From Alentia gelatinosa (taxonomy: Eukaryota; Annelida; Polychaeta; Phyllodocida; Polynoidae): DNA of 64,000 nucleotides. Positions within the stretch are counted from its first letter, which is position 1, and every line of letters begins with the position of its first letter. Location: contig OX465579.1 of assembly GCA_950022655.1 (NCBI GenBank), positions 38,605,950 to 38,669,949 on the forward strand. Direction: 5' to 3'. Shown in pieces: positions 35,584-48,078 of the stretch. The notes below the pieces were generated by a model, which was not told the DNA's origin, ran no database searches, and saw only the letters and a program-made list of their open reading frames with translations. The position numbers and the translations under genes were made by a program.

Positions 35584-38500
35584 CTGTTGCAAAAGAGAAA
35601 ACACATATTCTTGTTATGTGCTAATCGATCTAATATGTGTACCATGCATGTTTAACACTACTAATGAAAGGCTGGTTCCAATGCATAGCCAGCATCACTT
35701 AAATCAAAATAGTTGAGTTCTTAACAATTGATTTTTGATAGAAACATAAAAATTAACACATAAATACTGTTTGATTCTCCAATAGGCTACGAATTACATG
35801 TCAGCGCAAACACGAAAGTGATTTCAATTTTGTAGTTGTGACGGTGAGTTAATCACCTCGTCAAGAATTCATTAAGTTATTCCAACCGCTGTCTGAATGT
35901 TTCATGAAGGCGGAAATAAGTTCAAGCAGAAATATAATTCCTTAAAACGTCTACACCACTGGAGCCTACCTCCTTTCCTTGGTCGTCCTTAACAACTTGA
36001 TCTGCTGTCATTGTTATGGATTTCATGATAGCCTGAACTAAAACCTAAAAAGAAAGTGGTTAACAAAGTTTAATTCACATGTAAATAAATTACAAAAAAT
36101 CAAAATATTGAAAATTGTTTATGACAAATTTCATAGTAATTTGGTACAGATTCACATGTCACCTACCTCTGGTTTCAAGTCATTTCGACACCTGAGAATG
36201 GAGCGCTTCATTTTAAAGTTAAATGTGACACTGATGACTCCTTTGACCTTCACAAGAAGTGTGCGGCACAAATCCATGTCATCCTACAAAGAGAAAGAAC
36301 TCAAAAATACTCTGGTATATATCTGTAAGCCATTAATACTATATATGTACACTCACCCTCTGCAGCACCTAAAGGAGCTATTTGATCCATTCAAATAATG
36401 CTTCGATTTAAAGAGAAAGCAAAAACAGGAGTCTTGGGTGTTCTGTTCAATTCCATTCTAAATCTCTATATGTAAAATTGAATGGCATTTTGGACTTTTA
36501 CGTCATTTGCATGCATAAGAATATGAGGAAACTAATTAAGAAGATGATGTGATCAATATATGCAATGCTATGGGGAAATCAGATATCTTTTTTTGTCACG
36601 ACTGGAACGTAATGATAACCAAAGAATGTTGATCCGTCAGCGGTCTAGATATACTGCAAAGCAGGAACTTACCCGATTCACCATGCCTTTAATTTGTAAA
36701 ACGATCGTCTTTGCTGACTTGGTAAGACCAGATTCTCTCAGACGCATGCTGTTCCTTCTCCCCTTCTGACTAATCTTGGTTTCGGTCCTAAATAGAATGA
36801 GGCCATCATACACAATACATCAATCACATTTCCAGCTGAGGTTTCAAAAATTGTAGCATAGGAGTGCCTCTTGCCTTTGTGGAGAAAAAACCATATACTA
36901 AAATAGTTGATAACTATGAACAGGTGGTCATATTTCTAATTTAGAACAAATGCTACATTTAGACTAAATGTAGCAGGAAACATAGAGTACATGTATGAGG
37001 GAGTTACGACAGAATTTTATACAAGGTAGTGTGACCATCGATGCCAAAAGGGAGGTACAAAAACGAACACGTCAGTGGCTCCTTCTCGCATACCACTGCC
37101 TATACAGCCAGTGTTTTGAATAAGCTCATGTAAGATCTGCATGCATTATAAATGAAAGAGAATAGATTCCAAAACCATTCCTGGATAATTTGAAGAGATC
37201 AAGTGGTATTGATATTTGCACTTTTATTTCTCTTTGTTACGAAAAGGCTCCATTGTGGTTGAAATGGCAAGGCTATGGTCAGAATTCCGTTTTACTTCAA
37301 ATTTGTCAATATGTAGCAGGGCAAACAGACGTGTTTGTTTAATTCAAGTCGATGTTATGCAATAAATGAGAAAGCCCAACCTAAAATAAAATCAAAAGTT
37401 TACTCAGTTTTAGACCTGTTCCTACCCTCAATCTTACTTTAATTGATTGGCTGATGTATCCTTAATGTCTTGCAGAGGTTCATGACTTTGCTGACTCTGG
37501 TGAACTGGTCGATGGCTCTGTTTCGTGCTCGTGACTCCTAGTAGAAGAGTATAAACCTCATCGGCAAGGTCGTAGATATCACTTGGAGTCTGCCTCCTGC
37601 TCAACAAAAAGAGGTATATAAAGCTCAGTAAATGATATTATTTTTAAGGCCAAATTAGCAGGTGGACGCATTTAGAACTCAATACAAGGTCCACCAATAA
37701 TTAATTACTATGAGATTAAGGAAGCCCCCAAGGAGTTGGAAGGAATTGGAGGTATAGGGGAGGGGGAAATAGAGGTGTTGGGTTTCCATAGGAGAAACTT
37801 AGACAAGTTTTGTGCATATCTTGCATGTCTTTGATTACTGGGCCTGTCAGGTGTTTGGGGAAGTTCATACAGTAGTTTGTCTTTTTTAAATCAATGTCAA
37901 AATACTAAATAATAAAACTAGGATATTGCATTACCATAAAACTTCTCCAGAAAAAAAGAAATCATATACCTTTCTGTACTTAGTTATGGCTCCATCTAGT
38001 GTTGGTTTGACATACTACAGGCTCCATGTTCAAAGTGAGGCTCAGCTTTAACCAGATACTTAGTGTTCTTATAAGGATATAGGTATAGGGCATGTGCCAA
38101 TATGCTTGGAGAGTGACAGGAACTAGAATCCTCTGGGGGAACATGACTGCACTAAAATTCAAAGATGGCTGATACCCCCCATGCTCTGAAATTAGGCAAA
38201 AATACATGAATATCATGCTTAATACAAGTTTAACCTAAATAATGACACCTCCTAGAGGGTAAGTAACTGTCAGTGCCACTTATGGAGATGGTAAATGTTA
38301 CACCAATGCTCACTGTAAATCATTATTGAGTAAACATCTGTTTGAGTATGCCCATTTCACTCAACCCCCCCACCCCCCCCCCCCCCCCCACTTTCAACAA
38401 ATACTTGAATATCTAAGTAAATATAGAATCTACCTTGAAAATTCCACTTCCTAGCACCTACTGTTTTTTATTCTCTTTCAAATGAGGCATATCATATTAT

Positions 38501-41500
38501 GATTGAACCAGTTTAAGTGGTAGAAATATGTGCATAAAGGAGTTCTTAAAAATGGACCTGTGACTACAAATGTCCCCCCCAAACTGAATTCACTATTATC
38601 GTAAATTTTGATGAGGTTTAATCTTGGCCACCGTATTCCACGACTGGAGTTTGGCAAAGTGACTTCATGATGCGAAGCCGAGTGAAGTCGGGAGCCAAAA
38701 CTTCAGGAGTGGAATACGGTGGCCAAGATTAAAACGAATCAGGTTTTGATTTTATCCTACCCTATCTCCTTGATTTTGGAATATTACGTGATAATAATGC
38801 TGTATGCCACTAGTGTCATATAAAACTCTGTATGCCAGTCAGCGTGGCATACGGAAACCCAATGTTAAGCCTATTGGATTTTATATTAGGGGTAGGATAA
38901 TATTTTAAAATCCATACCAAAATACTAAATATCAAACTGTATGGCATTGTACCACCATAAAACCTTCTGTCCAAAACAGAAATCATATTCCTATCTGTAC
39001 TTAGTTAGCTATAAAAGGCAAAAATGGGGTCAGGTCACTTAGTGACTTTACAAGCAGTTGTACTATAGTAGGCTATAGCCATAACCTAAAGACCAACCGT
39101 CCACCTGCTAATAACATTTTACCAGCTTGCATATGATAACAAGTTGTTATTTGTTAGTGTATCCAACATATATCTGACCATTATTCTCCAACATTCGAGA
39201 AAAAGATCAATGAGACGTAGCAATAATACCCCCAGGGTAAACCGAAAAGAGATTTTAACATGAAGGAAAACAAATGGAAATTTAAAATAGCAAGAGATAA
39301 GGGTGCATTTTAAAGTAGAATTATTGGCCTTAAATAGACCAAAAGAGCAGTTTGATGCATGTAAAATTCAATACATTGCAATGATATGGGTCAGGGGGGC
39401 CATAAAAGTCCCTGAAGAGTAGGGAGGACAGGGAGATTTAATGGGTGTGTTTGTTATGGTAATCTTTGGCTACTGGTCAGGATACCTGATTGGAGATTGA
39501 TACCTTCTCACTTTGATCTCAATCGAGTCACAGTCAGGAGCAGGCGAGATATATTGCTATGACAACAGGCGCGAGGGAACTGGAGGAGGGGAGGGGGGAG
39601 GGGTAGGAGGAAGTATAGGGTTACAGGGAGTGGCTTGGGGGAATTGATTGAATGAATTGACATTTGCCCTGAGGGTCTCCTTACGAATTTATCATGAGAA
39701 CATGATGTTGAGATTTTTTTTTTTTAAGGGAATTAAATTATAATTTAATACTTCACAACTGAGTGATTAGTCATACTAACTTATTCAATATATCTTCAAG
39801 TTGCTGCATCATTCCTATGAATTCTTTCATACGTGGTCTGTACTCCTTCCGGGTGGCGAGTAATTTTAGTATCTGCAACCAAGAAAAAAACCTTATAATG
39901 AAGGAAAAAACAACTTGTTCATCTCTAAAAGGTATAGGATTCAAATTAGATATTTTAGAATAAAACATAACAAATACTTTATAAAACAGAGAGAGACAGA
40001 CCACAGCGCAGAAAAATCATGTGATACACTATGTAAGAGACGGAAATCTTAATTATTATGTAATAAAAAAAAAGTCAAGACTTCAGAAATTTGGAAATAA
40101 AAGTTTGCTCAAAAAGAGGGAAAAAAAGAAGTATGCACAAGTCATGTACATTTCAATGGTATAATTTCATCTATCGGTCTTGTAAAATGCCTTTGCCTTT
40201 CTGAATAGGTTTTGTTGCATATAGGCAAGACATATGGCTAGAATATGATTACACCCAAGTACACATAGTTGGATTATATATGACCCGTTCTCACGAATCG
40301 GGAGGAGGGGGTGTTTTGGACCATGAAAATGTCTCATCCTAAATATCAGTGAGGGTGGGACATAGGGTGATGATGGGTTTGAGGCTGAAACAATCAAATT
40401 TAAATCTAAATCTTTGTTCCCAGATGCAAAGATGAGTCCCTCAGATATATGTCGCCACTTTAAAGGCTAATATTTCATTTTCAACAATTCATGTGATCTG
40501 GGTGATCAGTGAGGCGGAGACATAGCTTGAGGGTGAGTCTGAGACTGAATCAATCAAATTTCAATTTAAATATTTGTTGCCGCAGACATAAAAACCGGCA
40601 ACAAAAAGAGACACGAAATCGCATATTTACGTCGCCACATTCTTTTATAAGAAAAAGTACAGAACATATAGGGAAAAAAAAGTGAAAGCAAAGCTGAAAA
40701 TATTTTCCAATTTTTCTAAAGTTTTTCTTTTGAATATTGATAATTTTGTCTTTGCTTCCGACATTGCTAACGGCGCGACGTAAAGATGAACACATATTGG
40801 CATTTATGGAGTCTTTCCTTATCATCTTTTATTTAGTTCCCCCCCCCCCCCTATTAATATACACTTAATGGGTTACAACACACACCAAATCAGCAGTGGT
40901 TAACCACTTTTTCATCATTCAATGGGACAGAGAAAAATGACAACGTAAAGAAGCCTGATTTTAGTTAAAAGTGCATATAAATATTTTTGAAGGCAATTTC
41001 TTGCAAAATTTTCACTTGGAACATATTGTTTGCAATGAGTAAGGTTGGTGTAGATCAAGTTTTGAGGGGAAAATGTGGTTTGTATTTCTTTTTACATGTT
41101 TATGGCAAAAAATTGAGACCAGTGAAAAAAGTGTGGTTTCTCATTTTTATCGGCTTTTCTTATAAAACATCCAGGCAAAACTATGTATGGCATTGTAGCT
41201 CTCACTGAGCTCTATATGATGAAAAATCGGGTGTATCCATCAAATATTGAACAACTTACAACATGGTGAACCTGGATGGGGGTTTTTCCCGTTTTGTGAG
41301 AACGGGTTATACATATATAACCTAACATATTAGAAAGATTCAAGGTACCTCTAAGGTTAATGTAACAATTGGTTTGTCCTCTCCATCCATCAGCAGCACC
41401 AACATACCCAGCCACGTGTCATCCTGGAATCATGTCAAATACAAAGGGTCGGTATTAGGAAGACATTTACAAGAGAAAGTGTTTGGTTTGATATTGCCCA

Positions 41501-43182
41501 GTGTCTAATCAATAACACGGAATGAGGTTTGTGTAAACACCTAGGGCGAACAATCCTCAGTGTAATCAGTGCTGCCACAAAAGGAGAGGTGAATATTTCG
41601 ACCGTATGAAACCATGAATAATCAATATTTATCTGTTGTATTATAAGGCACTGCGTATGTGGAAAGGGTAGATCAATTTTTACTTCAACTGCAGAACTTG
41701 AGTCTTAACGAGGTGATTTTCTTCATTAAAATTTCTGATAAATTATATTAAAATTAGGAAATGGGTGTTTCATAAAAAAGTACTTTTCCCTACATATCTA
41801 CTGGGTGCTCACCGCAGATGCCCCTATGGAAAGAAATCCTAGCTAAATACAGAAAGCAACTCGTTTTGGTCAAAGATTTTGACCAAAATCTTGTTGGTTT
41901 CCTTTTTAGGCCTCGGGGCCTTGGCCGGGTTTCCGACGAGTGTAGACAGACTGGTGGTCATTGATGTGTCTGCCAGCACTCGTAGGTGTCACGGCCGTCA
42001 ATACGGGACACCGCTGCCAACACAGTCAGGGGTTTTGAAAGTAGCAGGCACTGGCAGGCAGGGCATTGGCGGGCAGGGCACTGGCATGTAGGGCACTGGT
42101 ACACAGGGCATCTATGAGATGAACGTAGGTAGAAATCTCACCCCTACACATTTATCGAGGTGACAGATCTTTTACTTCTCACACCACATAGACATGGTAT
42201 GAGAAGGATTGGCCTTTGATATAGCACTAAATCTACCACTGCTGGGGTGAAGTAGAAAAGTGGCTGCAGTTGGACTCAAATCAATAAAGCCTGACAACCT
42301 TGGGATTACAAGTTCAGTGCTCTTTACCACTGACCTAACTCCCCATCACGGTCACTTTAGTTATGCTCACGTGCAAGCATATCAGGTCTGCACCAAGAGG
42401 AGGCAAGGGGCCAAAGAGGGTGAACTGATTAGTAATTGCTGTCCACCCCAGCAGACCTGGCATGCAGGGCACTGGCAGGCAGGGCACTTGAGAGCAGAAT
42501 CGGTGAACTTTATGTCTCTGTATGCACTTCATTATAATCAGGTCAGGCATTACTAGTATGGGGATAATGACCGACTCTGCCCATCCTTAAGAGTGTCGCT
42601 GTATGCTCTTCACCAACAGTTCCCGATTTTGAAAAAGCCATTTAAATAGCGATGATATGTACCCCCCCCCCCCCCCCCCCGTTCTATATGGAAGTATATT
42701 GAAGAAAACAGTTTTCCAATATCTCAAATAGAACAGAAGATATTGAACTTTATATCATCACTCGCCCCAGGTCTGGGACCCGAATGGTCTCTTTGATCTC
42801 AATCAGGTGGTTTTACGATGTTTAAAACGGGGAGGAGGTGTGATTCGGAGGGTACAAGACAGCGACATTATTGTTCCCGATTATTATGGTTGATCGGATC
42901 AGTGACAATCGGTGGTAGATGTCGCTGTCATATATGTGGGCTTAAGAGGTTTAGTTATCACAGGCAGGCAAATAGTTCTCTACCGACCGAGCTTTAGTCG
43001 TATTTGATAGGTAACTAGGAATATAATAGTGGTGTCAACATCAACACCACCCCATAATGGTACATTATCACGGAAGTTAACTTACCTGTACCAGGGCAGA
43101 TGACATCTTAGGGTTGGCAGCCATCTCCTTGAGCATGTCTAATTGATTGGCATCAACTGCTGGCAATACAGGATTGTCATCC
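35386..43182 (-). CDS. ARMC1: ARMC1, armadillo repeat-containing protein 1
   Basis: Coding exons 5' to 3': 43182-43086, 41423-41349, 39872-39781, 37596-37438, 36787-36673, 36283-36167, 36044-35970, 35583-35386, preceded by AT of the start codon in exon 1 (48,080-48,079). All phases match; total 930 bases, 309 residues plus stop. Seen: an armadillo-like N-terminus (LDMLKEMAANPKMSSALVQ, then DDTWLGMLVLLMDGEDKPIV), a Ser-rich linker, an HMA-like ferredoxin fold (AKTIVLQIKGMVNR, LLVKVKGVISVTFNFKMKRS), and a C-terminus ending SFYW. Known: vertebrate ARMC1 is about 282 residues, has this architecture and the SFYW end, and acts at the mitochondrial surface in mitochondrial distribution, associated with the MICOS/MIB bridging machinery. 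The fold resembles metal-binding HMA domains but lacks C-x-x-C. Introns carry family A copy 6 (reverse). Confidence 0.92.
35970..36044 (-). CDS. ARMC1: ARMC1 exon, HMA-like domain end
   Basis: VLVQAIMKSITMTADQVVKD then DQGKE; donor gtaggc. 25 codons, phase 0. Corresponds to the AQQVVKN segment of vertebrate ARMC1. Confidence 0.92.
36167..36283 (-). CDS. ARMC1: ARMC1 exon, HMA-like domain core
   Basis: DDMDLCRTLLVKVKGVISVT then FNFKMKRSILRCRNDLKPE. 39 codons, phase 0: beta-alpha-beta core of the domain. Confidence 0.93.
36673..36787 (-). CDS. ARMC1: ARMC1 exon, first strand of HMA-like domain
   Basis: TETKISQKGRRNSMRLRESG (basic linker) then KTIVLQIKGMVNR. Phase 2 to 0, donor gtaagt. Confidence 0.92.
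37438..37596 (-). CDS. ARMC1: ARMC1 exon, linker
   Basis: RQTPSDIYDLADEVYTLLLG then a Gln/Ser/His-rich linker (HRPVHQSQQSHEPLQDI). Corresponds to the LASEIYDILQ helix of vertebrate ARMC1. Phase 2 to 2; an alternative acceptor 3 bases downstream would remove one Arg-sized step. Confidence 0.88.
37642..39113 (-). mobile_element. Family A copy 6, reverse orientation, near full length
   Basis: Read on the - strand, it starts attagcaggtggacggttgg (39,113) and ends gcgtccacctgctaatttgg (37,642). It carries the poly-G tracts as C runs at 38,366 and 38,575 and an inserted block at about 38,600-38,900 containing gtggaatacggtggccaaga and its inverted counterpart. Confidence 0.88.
38600..38905. mobile_element. 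Foldback insertion inside family A copy 6
   Basis: ttaatcttggccaccgtatt ... cacg and tggaatacggtggccaagattaa form an inverted repeat with about 27-bp arms around a short loop at 38,620-38,735. The block continues to the resumption of family A at about 38,910. Confidence 0.6.
39300..39640. repeat. Family A 3' fragment (reverse) and family F copy 2
   Basis: 39,305-39,385 is the A 3' end reversed (gaattattggccttaaatag). From 39,468, ggctactggtcaggatacct through gggttacagggagtggcttg matches family F at 31,742-31,921. Confidence 0.7.
39781..39872 (-). CDS. ARMC1: ARMC1 exon, armadillo segment
   Basis: ILKLLATRKEYRPRMKEFIG then MMQQLEDILN; aligns to the vertebrate LRYLAE...NREKMKGELGMM segment. 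Donor gttagt, ends phase 2. Confidence 0.93.
41349..41423 (-). CDS. ARMC1: ARMC1 exon, armadillo segment
   Basis: DDTWLGMLVLLMDGEDKPIV then TLTLE. 25 codons, phase 0; matches the GCLPGLILFMD segment of vertebrates. Confidence 0.93.
42121..42352 (-). mobile_element. tRNA-SINE copy, reverse, tail missing
   Basis: The - strand reads gatggggagttaggtcagtg (A-box-like), cttgtaatcccaaggttgtc and gatttgagtccaactgcagc, then the SINE body to about 42,125. Confidence 0.75.
42661..42680. repeat. Poly-C tract
   Basis: About 20 C in ARMC1 intron 1-2 sequence. Confidence 0.95.
43086..43182 (-). CDS. ARMC1: ARMC1 first main coding exon; supplies G of the split ATG
   Basis: Acceptor ttctccaccag, then G-GAT-GAC-AAT...: with AT from exon 1 this gives MDDNPVLPAVDANQLDMLKE. 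Donor gtaagt. 1 base + 32 codons. Confidence 0.88.
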
Positions 43183-43672
43183 CTGGTGGAGAAATACATT
43201 AGTAAGAGTAAGATTTTCTAGACACTGATAGGCTTTTTGAGACCAGGTGACAAAAGATCAGTATATTTCCCATCATAATGAGTTTCCATTTTGTTTTCCT
43301 TTCTATTACTTTGAAGTTGTGGCCTTTAGCCAGGAATAATATGGTTTGGTAAAGGGCGGGTTCCACCAAAGTTGGTACCAACAGTCTCCTATCAGCCTTC
43401 ATCTAGTCATCTGGTGCGACATCGTGCCATGTTGGGGAGTGGCTCCAACATTCACACAGTGGTGCTCCATATATTTCTCTGTCAACGAGCCATAAGTCGC
43501 CAAACAGCGGGCTCCTGTCTTCAGGCTGTCATCAGCTACCCTGAGCGGTGGCAGAGGAGTGTGGTGTAGGGGGTGGGTATCAAGTTTATCTTGCCTGTGT
43601 CCTGACCACATTGTGAAATTCGCATGAGGGAGGGGGGTATGTCCTATACCCACACCTGTCAGCCACACCCTA

Positions 43673-43965
43673 CTCTTTATCTCACCCCTAGAATATATTT
43701 CTATAGGCTTAAACATTGGGAACTCGTTCTCCATGACCCTACAAGTATTGCCCGTTTTCCATAGTCTATATCCTGTGTGTTGTCCATTACTTGAGTGTGT
43801 ACAGGGGTGAGATGAATAAAGAAAGCAACTTGTTTTGGTCAAAGAAGTCATTCTCCAGCTCGTTTGAATGCTATGTGATATTCACTCGGTTGTTGCCTTA
43901 TTCATATCACATCACATCAAACTAGTGGAGAACAGGGACTTTGACCAAAACTTGTTAGTTTCTCT
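43673..43965. repeat. Family G repeat copy 2
   Basis: tctcacccctagaatatatt ... acaggggtgagatgaataaa ... gaccaaaacttgttagtttc: same layout as 27,213-27,490, clearly diverged. Confidence 0.8.
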
Positions 43966-44635
43966 ACTTTGCTGTTGCGCCCTAATCACCATGCAGAGCT
44001 GGAGGAGGTAATGCAAAATATGTGTGCTTGGACAGGCTGCTTCTGGGAACAGACAGTCTACACCCCTGCCTCCCTGGATTAAGTCGTCGCCAGCACTGTC
44101 CAGAATCTATCTTGGAGGTAGCCTGGCGCAAAGGGGAGTTAAGGAACTTGCCTGATAGCACTGTCCTGAGGTTAGCTATGGGGAATGCTGAGGTGTTCTT
44201 CAGCCCTCAGCACTAGTCCCTCAAGCTTTGCCATGTAGTCGGTAGGCTGGGCTCAATGTCCGGCACATATACCATAATAGTTGCATTAGTTATATTTGGG
44301 CTTAATGTCTGGGCACCAAAGTTAGAAAGTTAAGCTGGGCTTCAAGCCCGGGGTCTTGGAGACCTGAAGGCTGGCCTCCCGGCCTTTTAAAAAACAGAAT
44401 GGAGAGGAGTGTTGTACAAGCGATAGCGGCCGACTAGGCATTAGTACGAATGCCGGGGATTCCCCCTGAGGCTGTTTCAACCTCGGGCACCATGACGTAA
44501 TCGGCGGGATTCCTGGGTTGTCACAAGTGCATGAGGCACTCACCATAGGTAAAAGACAGACGAATCTGGGCTTTTGAAGTGGCAACACCATCTCCAAGAG
44601 TTCAGTCTCATTATCCTCTAAGGTAAGTTCTCTGA

Positions 44636-47040
44636 TACTATTATATACCTGTGTGCGAATGTCTATGAAATACTGCCCGCTGCTAGGGGTGCAGTAATAA
44701 TAATGTTCGTGCCCGCTGTGAGAGTGACTTAATAAGTCATTACATTGTCGTTTTTTCATCGATGTAAGGTATATAATAATAAGCAAACGTCCTGACTGTG
44801 GACGGAACGGTTCCTCTTCTCTGTCAGTCGTCGATTTCATACTGCCTTCCGCCTATGGCATTAGGCAGTATGAAATCGATGACTGACCTCGAACAGGAAC
44901 CGTTTCGTCCACAGTAAGGAGGTTTCCTAATATTAAGGTTCAGATGTATTATTACATACCTATAGCCGAACATCTATGAAATACTACCCGCTGCTAGAGG
45001 TGCAGTATAAATAATGTTCGGGCGCACTGCGCCCGTAGTGAATATTCGGGCGCACTGTGACCAGCAGGTCAATTAATACATTTAAAAAGTATCTAAAATG
45101 GCCTTTTTTTAATATTTAGGTATGTAATAATAAGAAAACATAGTGACTGAGCCCGTAGGGATGCCATTCTCGGCCTTTTTATGCCATAAATATGTCCCTC
45201 CGCCTGCGGCATCGGGACGTATAAATGATATAGCGATGGGCACGGCACAGCAGTGCGGCCGCCTGTCGTTCTTTACTATAGTAAAGTGAACAACATTAAA
45301 AAATATATTTCAGGTACTTCCACTGCTCGTAATTTTATTTTATTTTACAGGATTATGTAGAAAACCCCATAGATTACGCTCCTTGTGTTTTATTTTACCT
45401 GTTATGAACGGTAAAATAAACATAGCCATTTTTCGCACCTGTCGCCATGCCGTTTTCGCCGAAAATCTCGGAGAAAGAGCTCCACAGCAAATCCTTTTTT
45501 CAGCCCAATTTTAAGCCAATCAGCATCAAGCAAGTCATTAAGTCCTTAAGAACACATTCCTCTTCCGGAATAAACAAAAATTAGTGCGAAAATCGAACAG
45601 AGTGACCTTTTTAGCATTTTAGAAAATATAATTGAAATTTTCAGAGGTTTATCACCGAGCTTACTCCTTTAAACTACCATGGTATACAGATAAATTTGTT
45701 CTCTACATGATTCTGAAGCCTGTTTTAACATAGAGAATATCGCCGAGTTGCGCAAAGGAGTTTACTGAGCAAGGATTTGTGTATTACTATACACCTATAG
45801 GCGAACGTCTATGGGTTACTAACCGCTGCTAGGCATATCGTATAAATAGCGTTCGGGCCCGCCGAGTAGTAGGACGTATGGATTCCCATAGGCTTAAGCA
45901 TTGCAAAACGTACGTCCCGCTGCTACAGACACTACGGCCCGCTGACGTAAAATATCGCGATAGCGCGAGAGCAGTGTCCGTGTCAAAAACAAACAAACAA
46001 AATGGCCATTCTCTCCCATTCATAACATAAGAGGCAGGCCCCAACATCCACGTAACAACTATAAGTCTGCTATGGCGAAATATTGAGGTAAAGAATGTGT
46101 AGCTTTAACCCAATACCATTTAAATAGCTGAAACATATGAAGTAACTCGATAACAACAAGTCCGATCGCCTCCCGTTACGCTGCTCCGCGTTGTCGATGT
46201 CATAATAACGTTGGCTACCAGAGTTCCAGGTCGTCCTGTGTCATACATTTCATAGTCGGCACCACGTCGACCCTTGCCGGGTTTTCACCCTCCCATCTCC
46301 CAGTGTGCATTGAATGTCGAAGTCGCCGTATTGAAACGCCGATATCTTCGGTTTAAAGTGACCGATCTTCATCATATTTGGTACAATTATAGGTTATATA
46401 TGTGCCGTACTCGTGTACAAATTTCATTCCTTAACTCTTACGGGAAGTGAAGTTCCAGCGTTAGTTGCAGGGTTTTCCCGCTAGCGGGCCGTAGTGAAAG
46501 GCAGTGGTATCATATGGGAATGGAGGGATTGAATCATGAACCAGGAAAGTTGATAAAATGGATTTTAAATGAGTTGGAGGTGTATAGTAATAAGGAAACG
46601 TAGTGACTGAACCCGTACGGTGTCCGTTCTCGGTCATTTGATGAAAAAATACGGCCCTCCCGCCTACAGCGTCGGGCCGTATTTTTTCATCAAATGACCT
46701 CGAACGTCCACCTGTACGGGCTCAGTAACCACGTTTTCTCATATTATTATATACCTGTGTCTGTATGAACTACGTATACTGCCCGCTCCTACCCATGACG
46801 TATTTATACCCGTACGCCACACTGTGACGTACGGGGTATGTGATCACGTGACCAGGTAAAATTTCGCCATTTTTAGGTATATAATAATACGAAAACGGGC
46901 TGACTGTCTTTGTACGTCAAAATACTTGGTAAAATTGTAGATCAAATACATCCCTCTGCCTACGGCATCGGGGTGTATGTGATCAACAATTTCACCGCGT
47001 ATTTTTGACGTACGTAGACAGTAAGCCAGTTTCCGTATAA
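44636..47040. repeat. Cluster of foldback modules (family FB)
   Basis: Repeated AGGTATATAATAATA / TATTATTATATACCT boundaries separate hairpin modules. Long-arm modules: 44,766-44,937, 46,575-46,760, 46,874-47,042, and a split one (left arm 45,118-45,200; right arm 47,318-47,375). Short modules with cgaacatctatgaaatact ... aataatgttcg sit at 44,650, 44,965, 45,797, and in diverged form at 46,757 and 49,695. Loops share ccgcctacggcatcggg. No coding sequence recognised; lies in ARMC1 intron 1. Confidence 0.8.
46330..46490. repeat. Sequence related to the interior of family H element 2
   Basis: cgccgatatcttcggtttaa, atttggtacaattataggtt, ttaactcttacgggaagtga resemble 21,655-21,780. Confidence 0.6.
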
Positions 47041-48078
47041 AACATGTCTAAAAATTTCACCCCTGCTGCCGCGGTAGACACACCATGCGATGGTCGCCGT
47101 GGTCGCTCCACACGGGGCTACTGTCTCCAATACACTCCCAATGAGTGGCAGAAAATCAGGCGTTCTTTTATCTTTCAAAAATTCGTAAACTGCTGGTATT
47201 TCGGAGTAAAGAAAAAATAATTACAGAATCGTATTCGTATTGATCTGAGCTTTCAGAAAATGTACAATTCCATTCTTGTTTATAAAAATAATTTTTTGCT
47301 CGCCCATCCCTAATTTATGGCATTAAAAGACCTCGAATGGCCATCCCTTCGGGCTCAGTGACAGTTCTTTCTGTGGACACCTTGAGCGTTTTGGTGGCCT
47401 TGAGCCTCTAGATGTAAAAACTTTGAAAAGTGCACTTATACCGGTTTATAGTCATAGGTGGCTATGTTTTCTTTGCCTTTATCTGGGTCCACCCCCTCCC
47501 CTTTTTTTCAGTACACTGTGTCGTAGTTTTTATCCTCTGAGTTTCATGGATGTTTTCCAGAAAAGGTTCGATTTGGGAACTACGATTACTTGTGAGTGGT
47601 CAGGGTGTATGGACGATATTGTGCACTCACCTGGATGATATGGCATGTACACTTGCTTAGACGATTTGGCATACATAAAACAGCCACACGAATTTGCACT
47701 TAAAAAGTTTAAAATTAAAATGCTGTCGTGACAGTGTTGAGAACCCACACTGAGTGAGTCCGAGACATTATGTCCGAGAAAGGTAGTAGGCCCTATTTAT
47801 TTTTCTAACAATAAACGTCTGATTGAAATTCAACCGAATACATATACCGAACCCCATATACATATTCGACCATCTTCCCAAGGAACCCCGTAATGTATTT
47901 CGATTCCAACTTTTATGAGTTGATAGATTAGTCACTGTCGGCGCTGCCGAGGACAAGATCAAGATCATGAAAAGTTGATGTATTTTGTTCAGGGTTATGA
48001 GACCTATCAATGACCGTCAATAGATATAAGACTATAGATCTAAGTATTGAATGTGAAAGTAAATATTGATGTACTTAC

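Noticed and set aside
37642..39113. Family A as a Helitron because of its terminal ggcctttaaaggcc hairpin
   Set aside because: There is no TC start or CTRR end, and the ends contain matching inverted segments (ttagcaggtggacg / cgtccacctgctaa), so the class was left open.
44322..44840. 172-codon open frame on the - strand as a gene or ARMC1 5' exon
   Set aside because: It runs through foldback modules and low-similarity repeat DNA, and no splice junction puts it in frame with ARMC1.
44636..47040. Integron attC array or bacterial recombination sites
   Set aside because: The structural plan (conserved ends, variable arms) is similar, but the context is a metazoan intron, there is no cassette coding sequence, and attC core sites are absent.
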